Shown: piece after piece, positions 33,804-42,734 of the stretch
Layout: each line of letters begins with the position of its first letter
Numbering within the stretch: the stretch's first letter is position 1
DNA from: Pseudomonas alcaligenes
GTDB taxonomy: Bacteria > Pseudomonadota > Gammaproteobacteria > Pseudomonadales > Pseudomonadaceae
Direction of reading: 5' to 3'
Length of the DNA stretch: 64,000 nucleotides
Assembly: GCF_014490745.1 (NCBI RefSeq)
Contig: NZ_LZEU01000001.1
Coordinates: 3,189,501-3,253,500 of the forward strand
Made by a program: the position numbers and the translations under genes
The notes under the pieces: generated by a model
The model's database searches: none
Seen by the model: only the letters and a program-made list of their open reading frames with translations
What the model was told of the DNA's origin: nothing

Positions 33804-35051
33804 TCAACTCACGAACCAGCGCCCACCCCAGAGCGCCAGCAGTACCAGCAATAGACCCGGCAGCATCAGCAGGGCGAAACGTGTACCACCACTGGCCCAG
33901 GCCACCACGCACTTGGAACAGGTGTTGCTGGTCAGCGCAGCGAGAATCGCGATCTGCGCCGCCGACGCCGACAGCTGCCCACTGGCCACCAGCGAGGCGG
34001 CGGAAGCCGCTGCCGCATGGGCATCCGCCAGGCCGCCCAGGGTCACCGCCAGCAGCAGCCCTTGCTGGCCGAGCCAGCTCAGCAAGGCAGCAGACAGCAG
34101 GCCAATCAGGGCGATACCAGCCGCCAGTAGCAGTGCTGCCTTGAGGTCGAAGGCCGCGGCGTCACCACTGAGCGCCGAGCCAGCCGCCTTGGCCTGATTC
34201 GCCCTGACCGATAACAGCAAGGCGTAAGCCAGAATCAGCCCGCCCCCCAGCCCCAGGGACGGCAACATGCTCTGCAGACTCGGCCAGCTGACGGCCGCCA
34301 GCACCAGGCCCATCTGCATCATGGTCGCCAGATTGGACAGCATGGCCGCTGCCGCAGCGGCGTACAGGCTGCCTGGCTGCTGCCGACTGCGCGCCCCCAT
34401 GCTGGCCACGGTGGCCGTACTGGAGACGAAGCCACCAGCCAGACCGGCCAGCGGCAAGCCATAGCGCGGCCCCAGCAGGCGTACGGCAATGTGCCCGGCC
34501 GCACCGATCGCCATGATCAGCAGCACCAGCAAACACAGGGTTCGTGGGTTGAATGCGCTGAACGGGCCGAGGAAGCGATCCGGCATCAGCGGCAGGATCA
34601 CCAGCCCCAGGGTCGCCAGAATCAGGCCATCGCGAAACTCGCGTTCCGACAGCTGCTCGCGCACCAGGTGATGCAGCCACTGGCGGTAGGTCAGCAGCAG
34701 GCTCAGCACGACGCCCAGGGTAACCGCCAGCTCAGCAGCGCTGACGCACAACGCGCCCAGCAGCAACACCAACAGCAGGGCGATCTCGGTGGTCAGCCCG
34801 GGATCCGCGCGAGTCGAGCGCCAGTAGGCAATCGCCACCAGCACTACCAAGCACAGTGCAATCGCCGCTAGCAGCGGCACGCCGCCGAGCGCCAGCCCGA
34901 CATAGCCGAGCAGCGCGGTGGCAGCGAAGGTGCGCAAGCCAGCGAAATCACGGTCGCTGCCTTCGCCCTTGCGCCGCTCGCGCTCCAGGCCAACCAGCAG
35001 GCCGATGCCCAAGGCGGCAGCGGCGCCCAATAACTGCGGCAGATCGCTCAA
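33804..35051 (-). CDS. MgtC/SapB-DUF4010 family membrane protein
   Basis: Inner-membrane protein of 415 residues with about 11-12 helices. The N-terminal part (about 1-135) is MgtC/SapB-like with LGAAAALGIGLLVGLERER. The rest (about 170-410) matches DUF4010, including GGFVSSTATVASMG. The function is unknown; an ion or small-molecule transport role is guessed from topology. The start is a TTG at 35051 that overlaps the stop of the preceding small ORF as TTGA, implying translational coupling. It belongs to the Anr-boxed block. Confidence 0.85.
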   Translation of the reverse strand: MSDLPQLLGAAAALGIGLLVGLERERRKGEGSDRDFAGLRTFAATALLGYVGLALGGVPLLAAIALCLVVLVAIAYWRSTRADPGLTTEIALLLVLLLGALCVSAAELAVTLGVVLSLLLTYRQWLHHLVREQLSEREFRDGLILATLGLVILPLMPDRFLGPFSAFNPRTLCLLVLLIMAIGAAGHIAVRLLGPRYGLPLAGLAGGFVSSTATVASMGARSRQQPGSLYAAAAAAMLSNLATMMQMGLVLAAVSWPSLQSMLPSLGLGGGLILAYALLLSVRANQAKAAGSALSGDAAAFDLKAALLLAAGIALIGLLSAALLSWLGQQGLLLAVTLGGLADAHAAAASAASLVASGQLSASAAQIAILAALTSNTCSKCVVAWASGGTRFALLMLPGLLLVLLALWGGRWFVS

Positions 35052-35227
35052 CGCCGCTCCGCATCCCGCGACGTCGACGGTTCCAGCGAGCGCACCGGTT
35101 GCAGCAGTAATTGCCCGACCGGCTGCGCTCGCCCACCGGCAGCCGCCAACGTGGACAGGGCGGCATCGCAGCCGGCCATCAGCAGGGCAACCAACGCCTT
35201 GGCTGCGCTATCGATACTGTCGTCCAT
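35048..35227 (-). CDS. Small hypothetical protein coupled to the MgtC/DUF4010 gene
   Basis: A 59-residue ORF (MDDSIDSAAKALVALLMAG...) with no recognised domain. The first half is alanine/leucine-rich and could form one amphipathic helix; the tail is polar and basic. Support for reality comes from position: GAGG lies 8 bp before the ATG at 35227, its TGA overlaps the TTG start of the next gene, and an Anr-type box lies 74-87 bp upstream. A longer version from a TTG at 35248 is possible. It may be a true small protein or a leader ORF that drives translation of the membrane protein. Confidence 0.5.
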   Translation of the reverse strand: MDDSIDSAAKALVALLMAGCDAALSTLAAAGGRAQPVGQLLLQPVRSLEPSTSRDAERR

Positions 35228-35300
35228 CACCAGCACCTCGCGATTCAATCAGCTTGGGGCAAGCCTGAGTTAAGCATCGGCCACCTGCCTTCTCGGCACA

Positions 35301-35314
35301 TTGATCTGCATCAG
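35301..35314. promoter_or_regulatory. Candidate Anr/FNR box between the MgtC-like operon and the beta-CASP nuclease
   Basis: TTGAT-CTGC-ATCAG matches the consensus at nine of ten arm bases. It lies in the divergent gap, 80 bp from the small ORF start (35227) and 138 bp from the nuclease start (35445), so it could serve either side. A weaker half-match (TTGAC-CCAG-GACAA) is at 35335-35348, nearer the nuclease. Confidence 0.7.
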
Positions 35315-35444
35315 CCAGCGTGCAACTGCAGGACTTGACCCAGGACAAGGCAACGGCCTGAGCCGGCTACTACAGTCTCATCAACTGGCCCAGGCCGTCC
35401 GCCAGACATGGGGCTGCCAACCAGACCACCCGATGAGGCGAATC

Positions 35445-36851
35445 ATGCGTTTGAGCTTTCTCGGCGGTGCGGGCACCGTCACCGGCAGCAAATACCTGGT
35501 GGAGCACGCAGGCAAGCGCCTGCTGGTGGACTGCGGCCTGTTCCAGGGTTACAAGCAGCTGCGTTTGCGCAACTGGGATCATTTCCCGATCGAACCGCAA
35601 AGCCTGGATGCGATTGTCCTGACCCATGCCCACCTCGACCACAGCGGCTACCTGCCGGTGCTGGTTCGGGCCGGCTACCGCGGGCCGATCTACGCCACCG
35701 AGGCAACGTGCGAACTGCTCGCCATCCTCCTACTGGACAGCGGCCGCCTGCAGGAAGAAGAGGCGGAATACGCCAATCACCGCAACTACTCCAAACACCA
35801 CCCTGCCAAACCGCTCTACACCGAGGCCGATGCCGAGCGCACGCTCAAGCAACTGCACCCGCTGCCGCTGCATCACAGCAACGAACTGGTCGGCGGCATA
35901 CACGTGAAGCTGCGCTCCGCCGGCCATATCCTTGGCGCAGCGAGCGTGGAGATCCAGGCCGGCGGCCAGACCCTGGTCTGCTCCGGTGATCTCGGCCGCC
36001 TCAACGACCCGATCATGGTGGCCCCCGAACCCGTCGAGCACGCCGACTTTCTGCTGGTGGAGTCCACCTACGGCAATCGCGTACACCCCCACCAGGCTAC
36101 CGAACAAGTGCTGGCCGAGATCATCAAGCGCACGGCCCTGCGCCAAGGCATCACCATGGTGCCTTCGTTCGCCGTCGGCCGCGCGCAGCTGCTGATGTAC
36201 CACCTGTACAAGATGAAACAGGCCGGCCTGATACCCGATCTGCCGATCTACCTGAACAGCCCGATGGCCACCGACGTGACCGCCCTGTACCAGCGCTTTC
36301 GCAGCGAGCATCGGCTGTCGCGCGCGGACTGCGAAGGCATGTGCCGCGTCGCCAAGTTCGTGCGCAGCGTCGATGAAGCCAAGCATCTGGAAGAACTGCG
36401 CAACCCCGCGGTGATCATCGCCGGCAGCGGCATGGCCACCGGCGGGCGGATTCTTCACCACCTTCAGGCCCTGGCCCCCAACCCGCGCAATACCATCCTG
36501 CTGTCGGGCTTCCAGGCTGGCGGCACACGAGGCGCACTGATCGCCGGCGGCGCGGAAAAGGTGCGAATCCATGGCGAAGACGTAGCCATTCGCGCCGAAG
36601 TCGCAGCCCTGGAAAATCTCTCGGCACATGCCGACGCCGATGAAATCCTGCAATGGCTCGGCAACTTCCGCAGCGCTCCGCGACACACCTATATCGTGCA
36701 TGGCGAACCGGATGCCGCCGACAGCCTGCGCCGGCGGATTGCCGCCGAACTGGGTTGGTCGGTTTCCGTGGCCGAACATCATCAGCGTGTCGACCTGGCC
36801 GCCGCCGGCATGCCAGACCGTAGCGACGAAGACCTGTTGCTGCACGACTGA
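35445..36851 (+). CDS. Metallo-beta-lactamase/beta-CASP RNA-processing exonuclease
   Basis: Predicted RNase of 468 residues, related to CPSF73/YSH1-type and RNase J-type enzymes. The zinc motif is THAHLDHSG at residues 60-68, with later ligands in RSAGHILGAASVE and CSGDLG. The beta-CASP insert (about 180-380) contains VPSFAVGRAQLLM, and the C-terminal motifs are IIAGSGMATGGRILHHL and LSAHADADEIL. It probably degrades or trims RNA; relatives occur in bacterial anaerobic-stress clusters. The frame opens at 35301, but the ATG at 35445 has GAGG 6 bp away and starts exactly at the fold (MRLSFLGGAGTVTGSKYL). Confidence 0.92.
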   Translation: MRLSFLGGAGTVTGSKYLVEHAGKRLLVDCGLFQGYKQLRLRNWDHFPIEPQSLDAIVLTHAHLDHSGYLPVLVRAGYRGPIYATEATCELLAILLLDSGRLQEEEAEYANHRNYSKHHPAKPLYTEADAERTLKQLHPLPLHHSNELVGGIHVKLRSAGHILGAASVEIQAGGQTLVCSGDLGRLNDPIMVAPEPVEHADFLLVESTYGNRVHPHQATEQVLAEIIKRTALRQGITMVPSFAVGRAQLLMYHLYKMKQAGLIPDLPIYLNSPMATDVTALYQRFRSEHRLSRADCEGMCRVAKFVRSVDEAKHLEELRNPAVIIAGSGMATGGRILHHLQALAPNPRNTILLSGFQAGGTRGALIAGGAEKVRIHGEDVAIRAEVAALENLSAHADADEILQWLGNFRSAPRHTYIVHGEPDAADSLRRRIAAELGWSVSVAEHHQRVDLAAAGMPDRSDEDLLLHD

Positions 36852-36870
36852 ACGCGCGTCTGCGGCTTCC

Positions 36871-36884
36871 TTGATGCGGATCAA
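36871..36884. promoter_or_regulatory. Anr/FNR box upstream of the flavodoxin gene
   Basis: TTGAT-GCGG-ATCAA is a perfect match to the Anr/FNR consensus. Its centre is 89 bp ahead of the flavodoxin start; a TAGCCT -10-like hexamer near 36906 fits activation at -41.5. Confidence 0.85.
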
Positions 36885-36966
36885 GGTGCTTGGCGTGCCA
36901 TTGCGTAGCCTGCAAGAGACGCCGGGGCCCTGCCCCGGCACCGAATGCAGTGCAATGGAGATCGCG

Positions 36967-37497
36967 ATGAATGACATCCTCCTGGTGTGCTACTCGCGCA
37001 CCGGCAACACCCGCCTGGTGGCCGACGAGCTGGCCCAGCTCACCGGCTGGCCACTGGCCCTGATCAGCGATACCCAGCCGCGTGCCGGCTGGCAGGGCGA
37101 TCTGCGCTGCATGTTCGATGCCTTCTTCAAGACCCGCCCGCAATACCGCTACCAGGGCCCGGCCCTCGAAACGTTCCGCCATGTGGTGCTGCTCACCCCG
37201 GTGTGGATGAAGGGCCTATCGGCGCCGCTGCGCGCCTTTCTCAGCCAGCACGACCTGAGCCACACGCGGGTTTCGGTGATCTGCACCCAGGGCGGCCGTG
37301 GCGGTTTCAGCGCCGTGGAGGAAATCGCCGCGCTGACCCGGCAGATCCCCTCGCCGGTGCAGGTGCTGCTGCAGAGCGAGGTACTCGGCGGCCTGTCGCC
37401 GCAGCGCCTGGAAGACTTCGTCGTCCAGGTGCTGGCCTCCAGCACCTACCAGCGTGACCGGCAGCGGCCGGCCTGGCTATCGCCTGTGGCCTCATAG
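36967..37497 (+). CDS. Flavodoxin-family protein
   Basis: FMN-binding flavodoxin-fold protein of 176 residues. The phosphate loop YSRTGNTRLVADEL is at residues 8-21, and TPVWMKGLSAPLRAFLS and TQGGRGGFSAVEEI form the other flavin loops. It is longer than a simple electron-carrier flavodoxin, so it may be a quinone reductase-like flavoprotein. The ATG at 36967 has GGAG 6 bp upstream; the frame extends back into the nuclease gene without support. A perfect Anr box lies ahead, implying induction at low oxygen. Confidence 0.88.
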   Translation: MNDILLVCYSRTGNTRLVADELAQLTGWPLALISDTQPRAGWQGDLRCMFDAFFKTRPQYRYQGPALETFRHVVLLTPVWMKGLSAPLRAFLSQHDLSHTRVSVICTQGGRGGFSAVEEIAALTRQIPSPVQVLLQSEVLGGLSPQRLEDFVVQVLASSTYQRDRQRPAWLSPVAS

Positions 37498-37537
37498 CCG
37501 GGGCTGCGGTGCCGCCTACAGAGGCCGTCAACCAAGT

Positions 37538-38488
37538 CTAAAGTGCCGGCGCATCCTGACTGAACAGCAGCACCTTGAGGCCGCTGTCCGGGTCGCTGTC
37601 GGCGAACTCCGGCGGGTTGTCCAGGCGCCGCTCGAAGCGCAGGCCGGGAGCCTCGCGGGCCATTTCCGTGAGAAGAAAGTCGGGGCCGATGGCCGGGTCG
37701 TTGATGCAGGCCAGCACCCGCCCCTGTTCGCTGAGCAGCTCGGGCAGGCGGCGCAGGATCTTGGCGTAGTCGCGGCTGAGCACGAAGCTGCCCTTCTGGA
37801 AGCTCGGCGGATCGACGATCACTAGGTCGTAGGGGCCACCGCGCTTGAGCTTGCCCCAGGACTTGAACAGATCGTGACCGAGAAAGCTCACCCGCCCCAG
37901 ATCGTGGCCGTTCAGCCGGTGGTTGTCGCGCCCGCGGCTGAGCGCCGCGCTGGCCATGTCCAGGTTGACCACCTGGGCGGCGCCGCCGGCAATGGCCGCC
38001 ACCGAGAAACCGCAGGTGTAGGCGAACAGGTTGAGCACACGCTGGCCGGACGCCTGCTCCTGCACCCACTGGCGCCCCAGGCGCATGTCGAGGAACAGGC
38101 CGTTGTTCTGCTTGCGGCCCAGGTCGAGCAGATAGCTCAGGCCGTTCTCGCTGATGCGCCAGCGCTCGATGGGCTCGCCCAGCAGGTACTCGGTGCTGCT
38201 GTCCGGCAGGTAACGGTGCTGCAGCAGCAGATGGCCGGCCCCGCTCTGCGCCCAGGCCGGCGTAGTGGTCAGATCCAGCAGCATCTGCCGCAGCTCGGCC
38301 AGCGCATTCGCCTCCGGCTCGCGGAACAGTGCCACCAGCAGCACACCCTGCAGCCAGTCGACGGTGACCTGCTCCAGTCCTGGCCACTGCCGGCCGCGGC
38401 CGTGGAACAGCCGCCGCGCCTCGCTAGGCAGCTGACCCAGGGCGGCGCTCAGGTGGTGTTGTAGGGTGGCGATGGCATCGGTGTTCAT
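37538..38488 (-). CDS. Class I SAM-dependent methyltransferase, RlmI-like
   Basis: A 316-residue methyltransferase of the COG1092 (RlmI/RlmK) group. The AdoMet loop VLNLFAYTCGFSVAAIAGGA is near residue 150 and the catalytic DPPSFQKGSF near residue 230. The N-terminal segment (about 1-120) lacks a clear PUA domain, unlike full-length RlmI. The likely substrate is a cytosine or guanine in 23S rRNA, but the exact base is not predictable. The start at 38488 gives MNTDAIATLQHHLSAAL. It stands alone, divergent from the Kef-type antiporter. Confidence 0.85.
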   Translation of the reverse strand: MNTDAIATLQHHLSAALGQLPSEARRLFHGRGRQWPGLEQVTVDWLQGVLLVALFREPEANALAELRQMLLDLTTTPAWAQSGAGHLLLQHRYLPDSSTEYLLGEPIERWRISENGLSYLLDLGRKQNNGLFLDMRLGRQWVQEQASGQRVLNLFAYTCGFSVAAIAGGAAQVVNLDMASAALSRGRDNHRLNGHDLGRVSFLGHDLFKSWGKLKRGGPYDLVIVDPPSFQKGSFVLSRDYAKILRRLPELLSEQGRVLACINDPAIGPDFLLTEMAREAPGLRFERRLDNPPEFADSDPDSGLKVLLFSQDAPAL

Positions 38489-38605
38489 GGCGGCAAGCCT
38501 GGCAAAAGGTGCGGCATTCTAGGCCATCGCACCCGCTCTGGGTGGCCGGCTGGACGCAGGGTAGGCCACGAGCTGATAACCTCACCATTTTGACAGGAGA
38601 ACGGC

Positions 38606-40414
38606 ATGCCCCACGATGGCAGCCTGCTGCAGGGCGCGGTGGTATTTCTCTGCGCCGTCGTCCTCGCGGTGCCGCTGGCGCGACGCCTGCAACTCGGCGC
38701 GGTACTCGGCTACCTGCTCGCCGGGGTGCTGATCGGCCCGTCGGCACTCGGCCTGATCGACGACCCCGAGAACGTCTCGCACATCTCCGAGCTGGGCGTG
38801 GTGCTGCTGCTGTTCATCATCGGCCTGGAGCTGTCGCCCCGGCGCCTGTGGGTGATGCGCCAGGCGGTGTTCGGCGTCGGTCTGGCCCAGGTGCTGCTGA
38901 CCGCCCTGGTGATCGGCACCGTCGCCCTGTTCGGTTTCCACCAGCCACTGCCGGTGGCCCTGGTGCTCGGCCTCGGCCTGGCGCTGTCGTCCACCGCCTT
39001 CGGCCTGCAGCTGCTGGCCGAGCGCAAGGAGCTGACCAGCCCGCACGGGCGCATGGCCTTCGCCATCCTGCTGTTTCAGGACATCGCCGCCATCCCGCTG
39101 ATCGCCCTGGTACCGATGCTCGGCGACGCCAACCCGCATCCGTTGCCGGGCAACGAGCTGCGCGGGCTGCTGGAGGTATTCGGCAGCATCGCCCTGGTGG
39201 TGCTCGGCGGCCGCTATCTACTGCGCCCGGTGTTTCGCATCGTGGCCCGCACCGGCAGCCATGAGGTCTCCACCGCCACTGCCCTGCTGGTGGTGATCGG
39301 CACCGCCTGGCTGATGGAGCTGGCCGGGGTGTCCATGGCCCTGGGCGCCTTTCTCGCCGGCATGCTGCTGGCCGACTCGGAATACCGCCACGAGCTGGAG
39401 TCGCAGATCGAGCCGTTCAAGGGCCTGCTGCTGGGGCTGTTCTTCATCAGCGTCGGCATGGCCGCCAACCTCGCCCTGCTGTGGCACGAACCGCTGCTGG
39501 TGCTCGGCCTGACCCTGTTGCTGATCGGCCTCAAGCTGCCGGTACTGCTGCTGGTCGGGCGCCTGGCCGGTGGCCTGTCCCGGGTCAGCGCGGTGCGTCT
39601 GGCGGTACTGCTGGCGGCCGGCGGCGAGTTCGCCTTCGTAGTGTTCCGCATGGCCCGCAACGAGCAGCTGCTGGATGCCCAGCTGCACGACCTGCTGGTG
39701 ATCGCCATCACCCTGTCGATGGCCCTCACGCCCCTGCTGGTGCTGCTCGCCGCCCGCTGGTTCACGCAGGCCCCCAGCGCCGCACGCAGCGTACCGCCGG
39801 AGCTGCACACGGTGGACAGCGACACCCCGCGGGTGGTGCTGGCCGGCATGGGCCGCATGGGCCAGGTGATCGCCCGGGTGCTGCGCGCCCAGCGCGTGCC
39901 CTTCGTCGCCCTCGACACCTCGGTGGATGCCGTGGAACTGTCGCGCAGCCTGGGGCAGATGCCGATCTTCTACGGTGACCCGCTGCGTCCGGAGATCCTG
40001 CGCGCCGCGCAGCTGGACAAGGCAGAGTGGTTCATCGTCGCCACCGACGACCCGGACACCAACCTGCGCACCGCCGAACTGGTGCGCAAGCTCTACCCCC
40101 ACGTAAAGATCATCGCCCGCGCGCGCAACCGCCAGCACGTGCACAAGCTGTGGGATCTCAACGCCCTGGCGGTGCGCGAGACCTTCCACTCCAGCCTGGA
40201 GATGAGCCGCCAGGTGCTGCGCGGCCTGGGCCTCAGCGAGGAACAGGCGTCGGCCCGCCTGCGCCGCTTCCAGCGCCACGACGAGGAAGTGCTGGAGGCC
40301 CAGCACCGGGTCTACGACAACCAGGCGGCGGTACAACAGACTGCACGCCAGGCCCGCGCCGAGCTGGAAAACCTGTTCAACAGTGACGACCACGAGGAGC
40401 GCGGCCCGTCCTGA
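38606..40414 (+). CDS. CPA2 cation:proton antiporter with RCK domain (KefB/KefC-like)
   Basis: Inner-membrane potassium/proton antiporter of 602 residues. Residues 1-390 carry about 12 transmembrane helices with the CPA2 signature (IGLELSPRRLW; LGLALSSTAFGLQLL). Residues about 402-520 are an RCK/TrkA-N NAD-binding domain (VVLAGMGRMGQVIARVL, then VATDDPDTNLRTAELVRKL). The C-terminal tail (530-602) is a charged coiled coil. KefB/C relatives release K+ to acidify the cytoplasm during electrophile stress. No KefF/G-type ancillary oxidoreductase gene is adjacent. The start at 38606 has an AGGAGA ribosome site. Confidence 0.92.
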   Translation: MPHDGSLLQGAVVFLCAVVLAVPLARRLQLGAVLGYLLAGVLIGPSALGLIDDPENVSHISELGVVLLLFIIGLELSPRRLWVMRQAVFGVGLAQVLLTALVIGTVALFGFHQPLPVALVLGLGLALSSTAFGLQLLAERKELTSPHGRMAFAILLFQDIAAIPLIALVPMLGDANPHPLPGNELRGLLEVFGSIALVVLGGRYLLRPVFRIVARTGSHEVSTATALLVVIGTAWLMELAGVSMALGAFLAGMLLADSEYRHELESQIEPFKGLLLGLFFISVGMAANLALLWHEPLLVLGLTLLLIGLKLPVLLLVGRLAGGLSRVSAVRLAVLLAAGGEFAFVVFRMARNEQLLDAQLHDLLVIAITLSMALTPLLVLLAARWFTQAPSAARSVPPELHTVDSDTPRVVLAGMGRMGQVIARVLRAQRVPFVALDTSVDAVELSRSLGQMPIFYGDPLRPEILRAAQLDKAEWFIVATDDPDTNLRTAELVRKLYPHVKIIARARNRQHVHKLWDLNALAVRETFHSSLEMSRQVLRGLGLSEEQASARLRRFQRHDEEVLEAQHRVYDNQAAVQQTARQARAELENLFNSDDHEERGPS

Positions 40415-40520
40415 GCCGCCGGCCGGGGCTCAAGGCGCTTGCGTCCAGGCAAAAAGCTATGCCCAGGTTATGTGTTACGTGGTCAAACGCCCCACTCTCT
40501 GAACCTGGCGGCTACCTACC

Positions 40521-40550
40521 CCTGGATTCCCGCCTTCGCGGGAATCCAGG
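40521..40550. repeat. Palindromic repeat CCTGGATTCCCGC / GCGGGAATCCAGG
   Basis: Arms of 13 bp (40521-40533 and 40538-40550) pair perfectly around CTTC. This GGATTCCCGC-type palindrome is a dispersed element in many proteobacterial genomes. It is not followed by a T-tract and lies 107 bp after the antiporter stop. Confidence 0.7.
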
Positions 40551-40613
40551 AAACATACGACTACAGCGCTTAGATGGTCGCTCGCCCGAGCAAGCACCAC
40601 ATAAGGCCCAGGC

Positions 40614-40641
40614 AAAAAAAAGCCCCATGCGGACATGGGGC
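40614..40641 (-). terminator. Rho-independent terminator for putP
   Basis: On the minus strand GCCCCATG-TCCG-CATGGGGC is followed by eight T residues (40621 down to 40614). It lies 119 bp beyond the putP stop. An A/T run on the other flank also gives seven T before the stem. Confidence 0.85.
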
Positions 40642-40759
40642 AAAAAAAGCACTATCGGGTCGTGCGTGGGGCTCCGGGTGGCACGCGGCAAGCGCGGCCG
40701 GCGCCGGAGCGGTCAAGTGCGGAGGACGACCGGCCTACCGCGCCTGACATCCCCTCGGC

Positions 40760-42250
40760 TCAGATATGAGCGTCGCGGTATTCCTGCTCGGCTTCGTCGA
40801 AGCGCTTGAGCATGCTGGCCGACGGGCCGTTGCCGACGCGGCTGAACAGCAGGATGGCCAGGGTGGCCAGGATGAAGCCCGGGATGATTTCGTACAGGCC
40901 CAGACCAATCCAGTTCTTCCATACCACCACGGTCACGGCACCGACGATCATGCCGGCCAGGGCGCCGTTGCGGGTCATGCCTTTCCACAGCAGGGAGAGG
41001 ATCACCACCGGACCGAAGGCGGCACCGAAGCCGGCCCAGGCGTAGGACACCAGACCCAGTACGCGGTTTTCCGGGTTGGACGCCAGCCAGATGGAAATCA
41101 CCGCGATCAGCAGCACCATGGCACGACCGACCCAGACCAGTTCGACCTGGCTGGCGTTCTTGCGCAGGAAGGCCTTGTAGAAGTCCTCGGTCAGGGCACT
41201 GGAGCACACCAGCAGCTGGCAGCTCAGGGTCGACATCACGGCTGCCAGGATGGCCGACAGCAGTACACCGGCGATCCACGGGTTGAACAGGATCTTGGCC
41301 AGTTCGATGAACACACGTTCCGGGTTCTCGGTCACGGCGCCAGCCTGCTCAGGGTGAGCAGCGAAGTAGGCGATGCCAAAGAAGCCCACGGCCACGGCGC
41401 CACCCAGGCACAGGATCATCCAGGTCATGGAGATGCGGCGAGCGTTGGGAATCGACTTGACCGAATCAGCAGCCATGAAGCGCGCCAGGATATGCGGCTG
41501 GCCGAAGTAGCCCAGGCCCCAGGCCATCAGCGAGATCACGCCGACGAAGGTAGCGCCCTTGAGCATGTCGAAGTTGGTCGCGTCTTCCAGCTGGATGGCC
41601 GCGAAGGTGCTGTCCATACCGCCGGTCGCCACCATCACCATCACCGGAGCGAGGATCAGGGCGAAGATCATCAGGCTGGCCTGCACGGTGTCGGTCCAGC
41701 TCACAGCCAGGAAACCACCGATGAAGGTGTAGGCGATGGTCGCCAGAGCACCGGCCCACAGGGCGGTCTCGTAGCTCATGCCGAAGGTGCTTTCGAACAG
41801 GCGGGCACCGGCCACCACGCCCGAGGCGCAGTAGATGGTGAAGAACACCAGGATCACCACGGCCGAGAAGATGCGCAGCAGCTTGCTGTTGTCCTCGAAA
41901 CGGTTGGTGAAGTAGTCCGGCAAGGTCAGGGCGTTGCCGTTGTGCTCGGTCTGCACGCGCAGACGGCCGGCGACGAACAGCCAGTTGAGGTAGGCGCCGA
42001 CGATCAGGCCGATGGCGATCCAGCTCTCGGACAGACCGGACAGGTAGACGGCACCCGGCAGGCCCATCAGCAGCCAGCCGCTCATGTCGGAGGCGCCAGC
42101 GGACAGCGCGGTCACGAAGCTGCCGAGGCTACGGCCACCGAGGATGTAGTCGGAGAGGTTCTTGGTACGCAGGTAGGCAAAAAGGCCGATCAACACCATC
42201 GCGGCGATGTACACCACGAAGGTGATCAGCATGGGGGTACTAGCGGTCAT
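40760..42250 (-). CDS. putP: Sodium/proline symporter
   Basis: Na+-coupled L-proline importer of the SSS family (496 residues; E. coli PutP has 502). About 13 transmembrane helices are visible. Hallmarks include the N-terminal YLRTKNLSDYILGGRSLG, SAGASDMSGWLLMGLPGAVY (the Na+/proline-binding helix 2 region) and GYFGQPHILARFMA. The frame extends to 42496, but the ATG at 42250 is preceded by GGGAG and gives the normal N-terminus. No putA is in the window, so proline catabolism genes lie elsewhere. It supplies proline for nutrition or osmoprotection. Confidence 0.96.
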   Translation of the reverse strand: MTASTPMLITFVVYIAAMVLIGLFAYLRTKNLSDYILGGRSLGSFVTALSAGASDMSGWLLMGLPGAVYLSGLSESWIAIGLIVGAYLNWLFVAGRLRVQTEHNGNALTLPDYFTNRFEDNSKLLRIFSAVVILVFFTIYCASGVVAGARLFESTFGMSYETALWAGALATIAYTFIGGFLAVSWTDTVQASLMIFALILAPVMVMVATGGMDSTFAAIQLEDATNFDMLKGATFVGVISLMAWGLGYFGQPHILARFMAADSVKSIPNARRISMTWMILCLGGAVAVGFFGIAYFAAHPEQAGAVTENPERVFIELAKILFNPWIAGVLLSAILAAVMSTLSCQLLVCSSALTEDFYKAFLRKNASQVELVWVGRAMVLLIAVISIWLASNPENRVLGLVSYAWAGFGAAFGPVVILSLLWKGMTRNGALAGMIVGAVTVVVWKNWIGLGLYEIIPGFILATLAILLFSRVGNGPSASMLKRFDEAEQEYRDAHI

Positions 42251-42734
42251 GGGAACTCCCATTTCGTTTGTTGTTATCGCACCGCAGCGGTAACCGCGGT
42301 CCGGTTGGCAAATACGCCCGCTTTTGGCGAACGCTCGAACAACCCCTGCCTGACGGCATGGGCCTTTTTCATTAGCTGGCGTCGTCCATTCAGCCTGAGC
42401 GCCGTGCCGTGCTCCCTTGCGGGATGCCGACGGCTGGCGCCTGTCAGTCATCGCCCTGGCGATGAAATGGTCTGCCGGCCACGACCGAAGTGGCACGGCT
42501 ATGGGGTCTTGCGCGTGGCGAACCTGGCCAGTAGCGCTTCGATGCCCTACTCGGCGGCGGGGTCACCCCGGCGTGCCGCCCCGTGCAGCGCCGGCGCCCG
42601 CAGCCCTGACTGCAGGTACCTTGCCTGGCAGGATGCGGGACTCTAGTAGCTGCGCAGCAGCAGCTTCTTGCGGAAAACTCTGGAGTTTTTGCAGAAAACT
42701 CCAGAGTTGACGGTACTGCAGAAACGCTGGCGGC
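42251..42734. other. 484-bp gap upstream of putP
   Basis: Lies between the chemoreceptor stop and the putP start, both on the minus strand, so it must contain the putP promoter. A 14-bp-arm inverted repeat sits at 42676-42708 just after the chemoreceptor. I see no credible gene, operator or known repeat in the remaining 420 bp. Confidence 0.7.
42676..42708 (-). terminator. Long AT-rich inverted repeat, probable terminator of the chemoreceptor gene
   Basis: AACTCTGGAGTTTT (42676-42689) and its exact complement (42695-42708) flank a 5-nt loop; each arm is itself nearly palindromic. On the minus strand it starts 27 bp after the chemoreceptor stop and ends with TTTTCC. Its base composition differs from the GC-rich surroundings. 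Confidence 0.65.

Larger units (their letters stand above)
40415..40759. other. 345-bp gene-free gap with two hairpins
   Basis: Convergent gap between the Kef-type antiporter and putP. It holds a perfect 13-bp-arm hairpin (40521-40550) and a putP-oriented terminator (40614-40641). No supported reading frame or promoter is seen in the rest. Confidence 0.75.
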
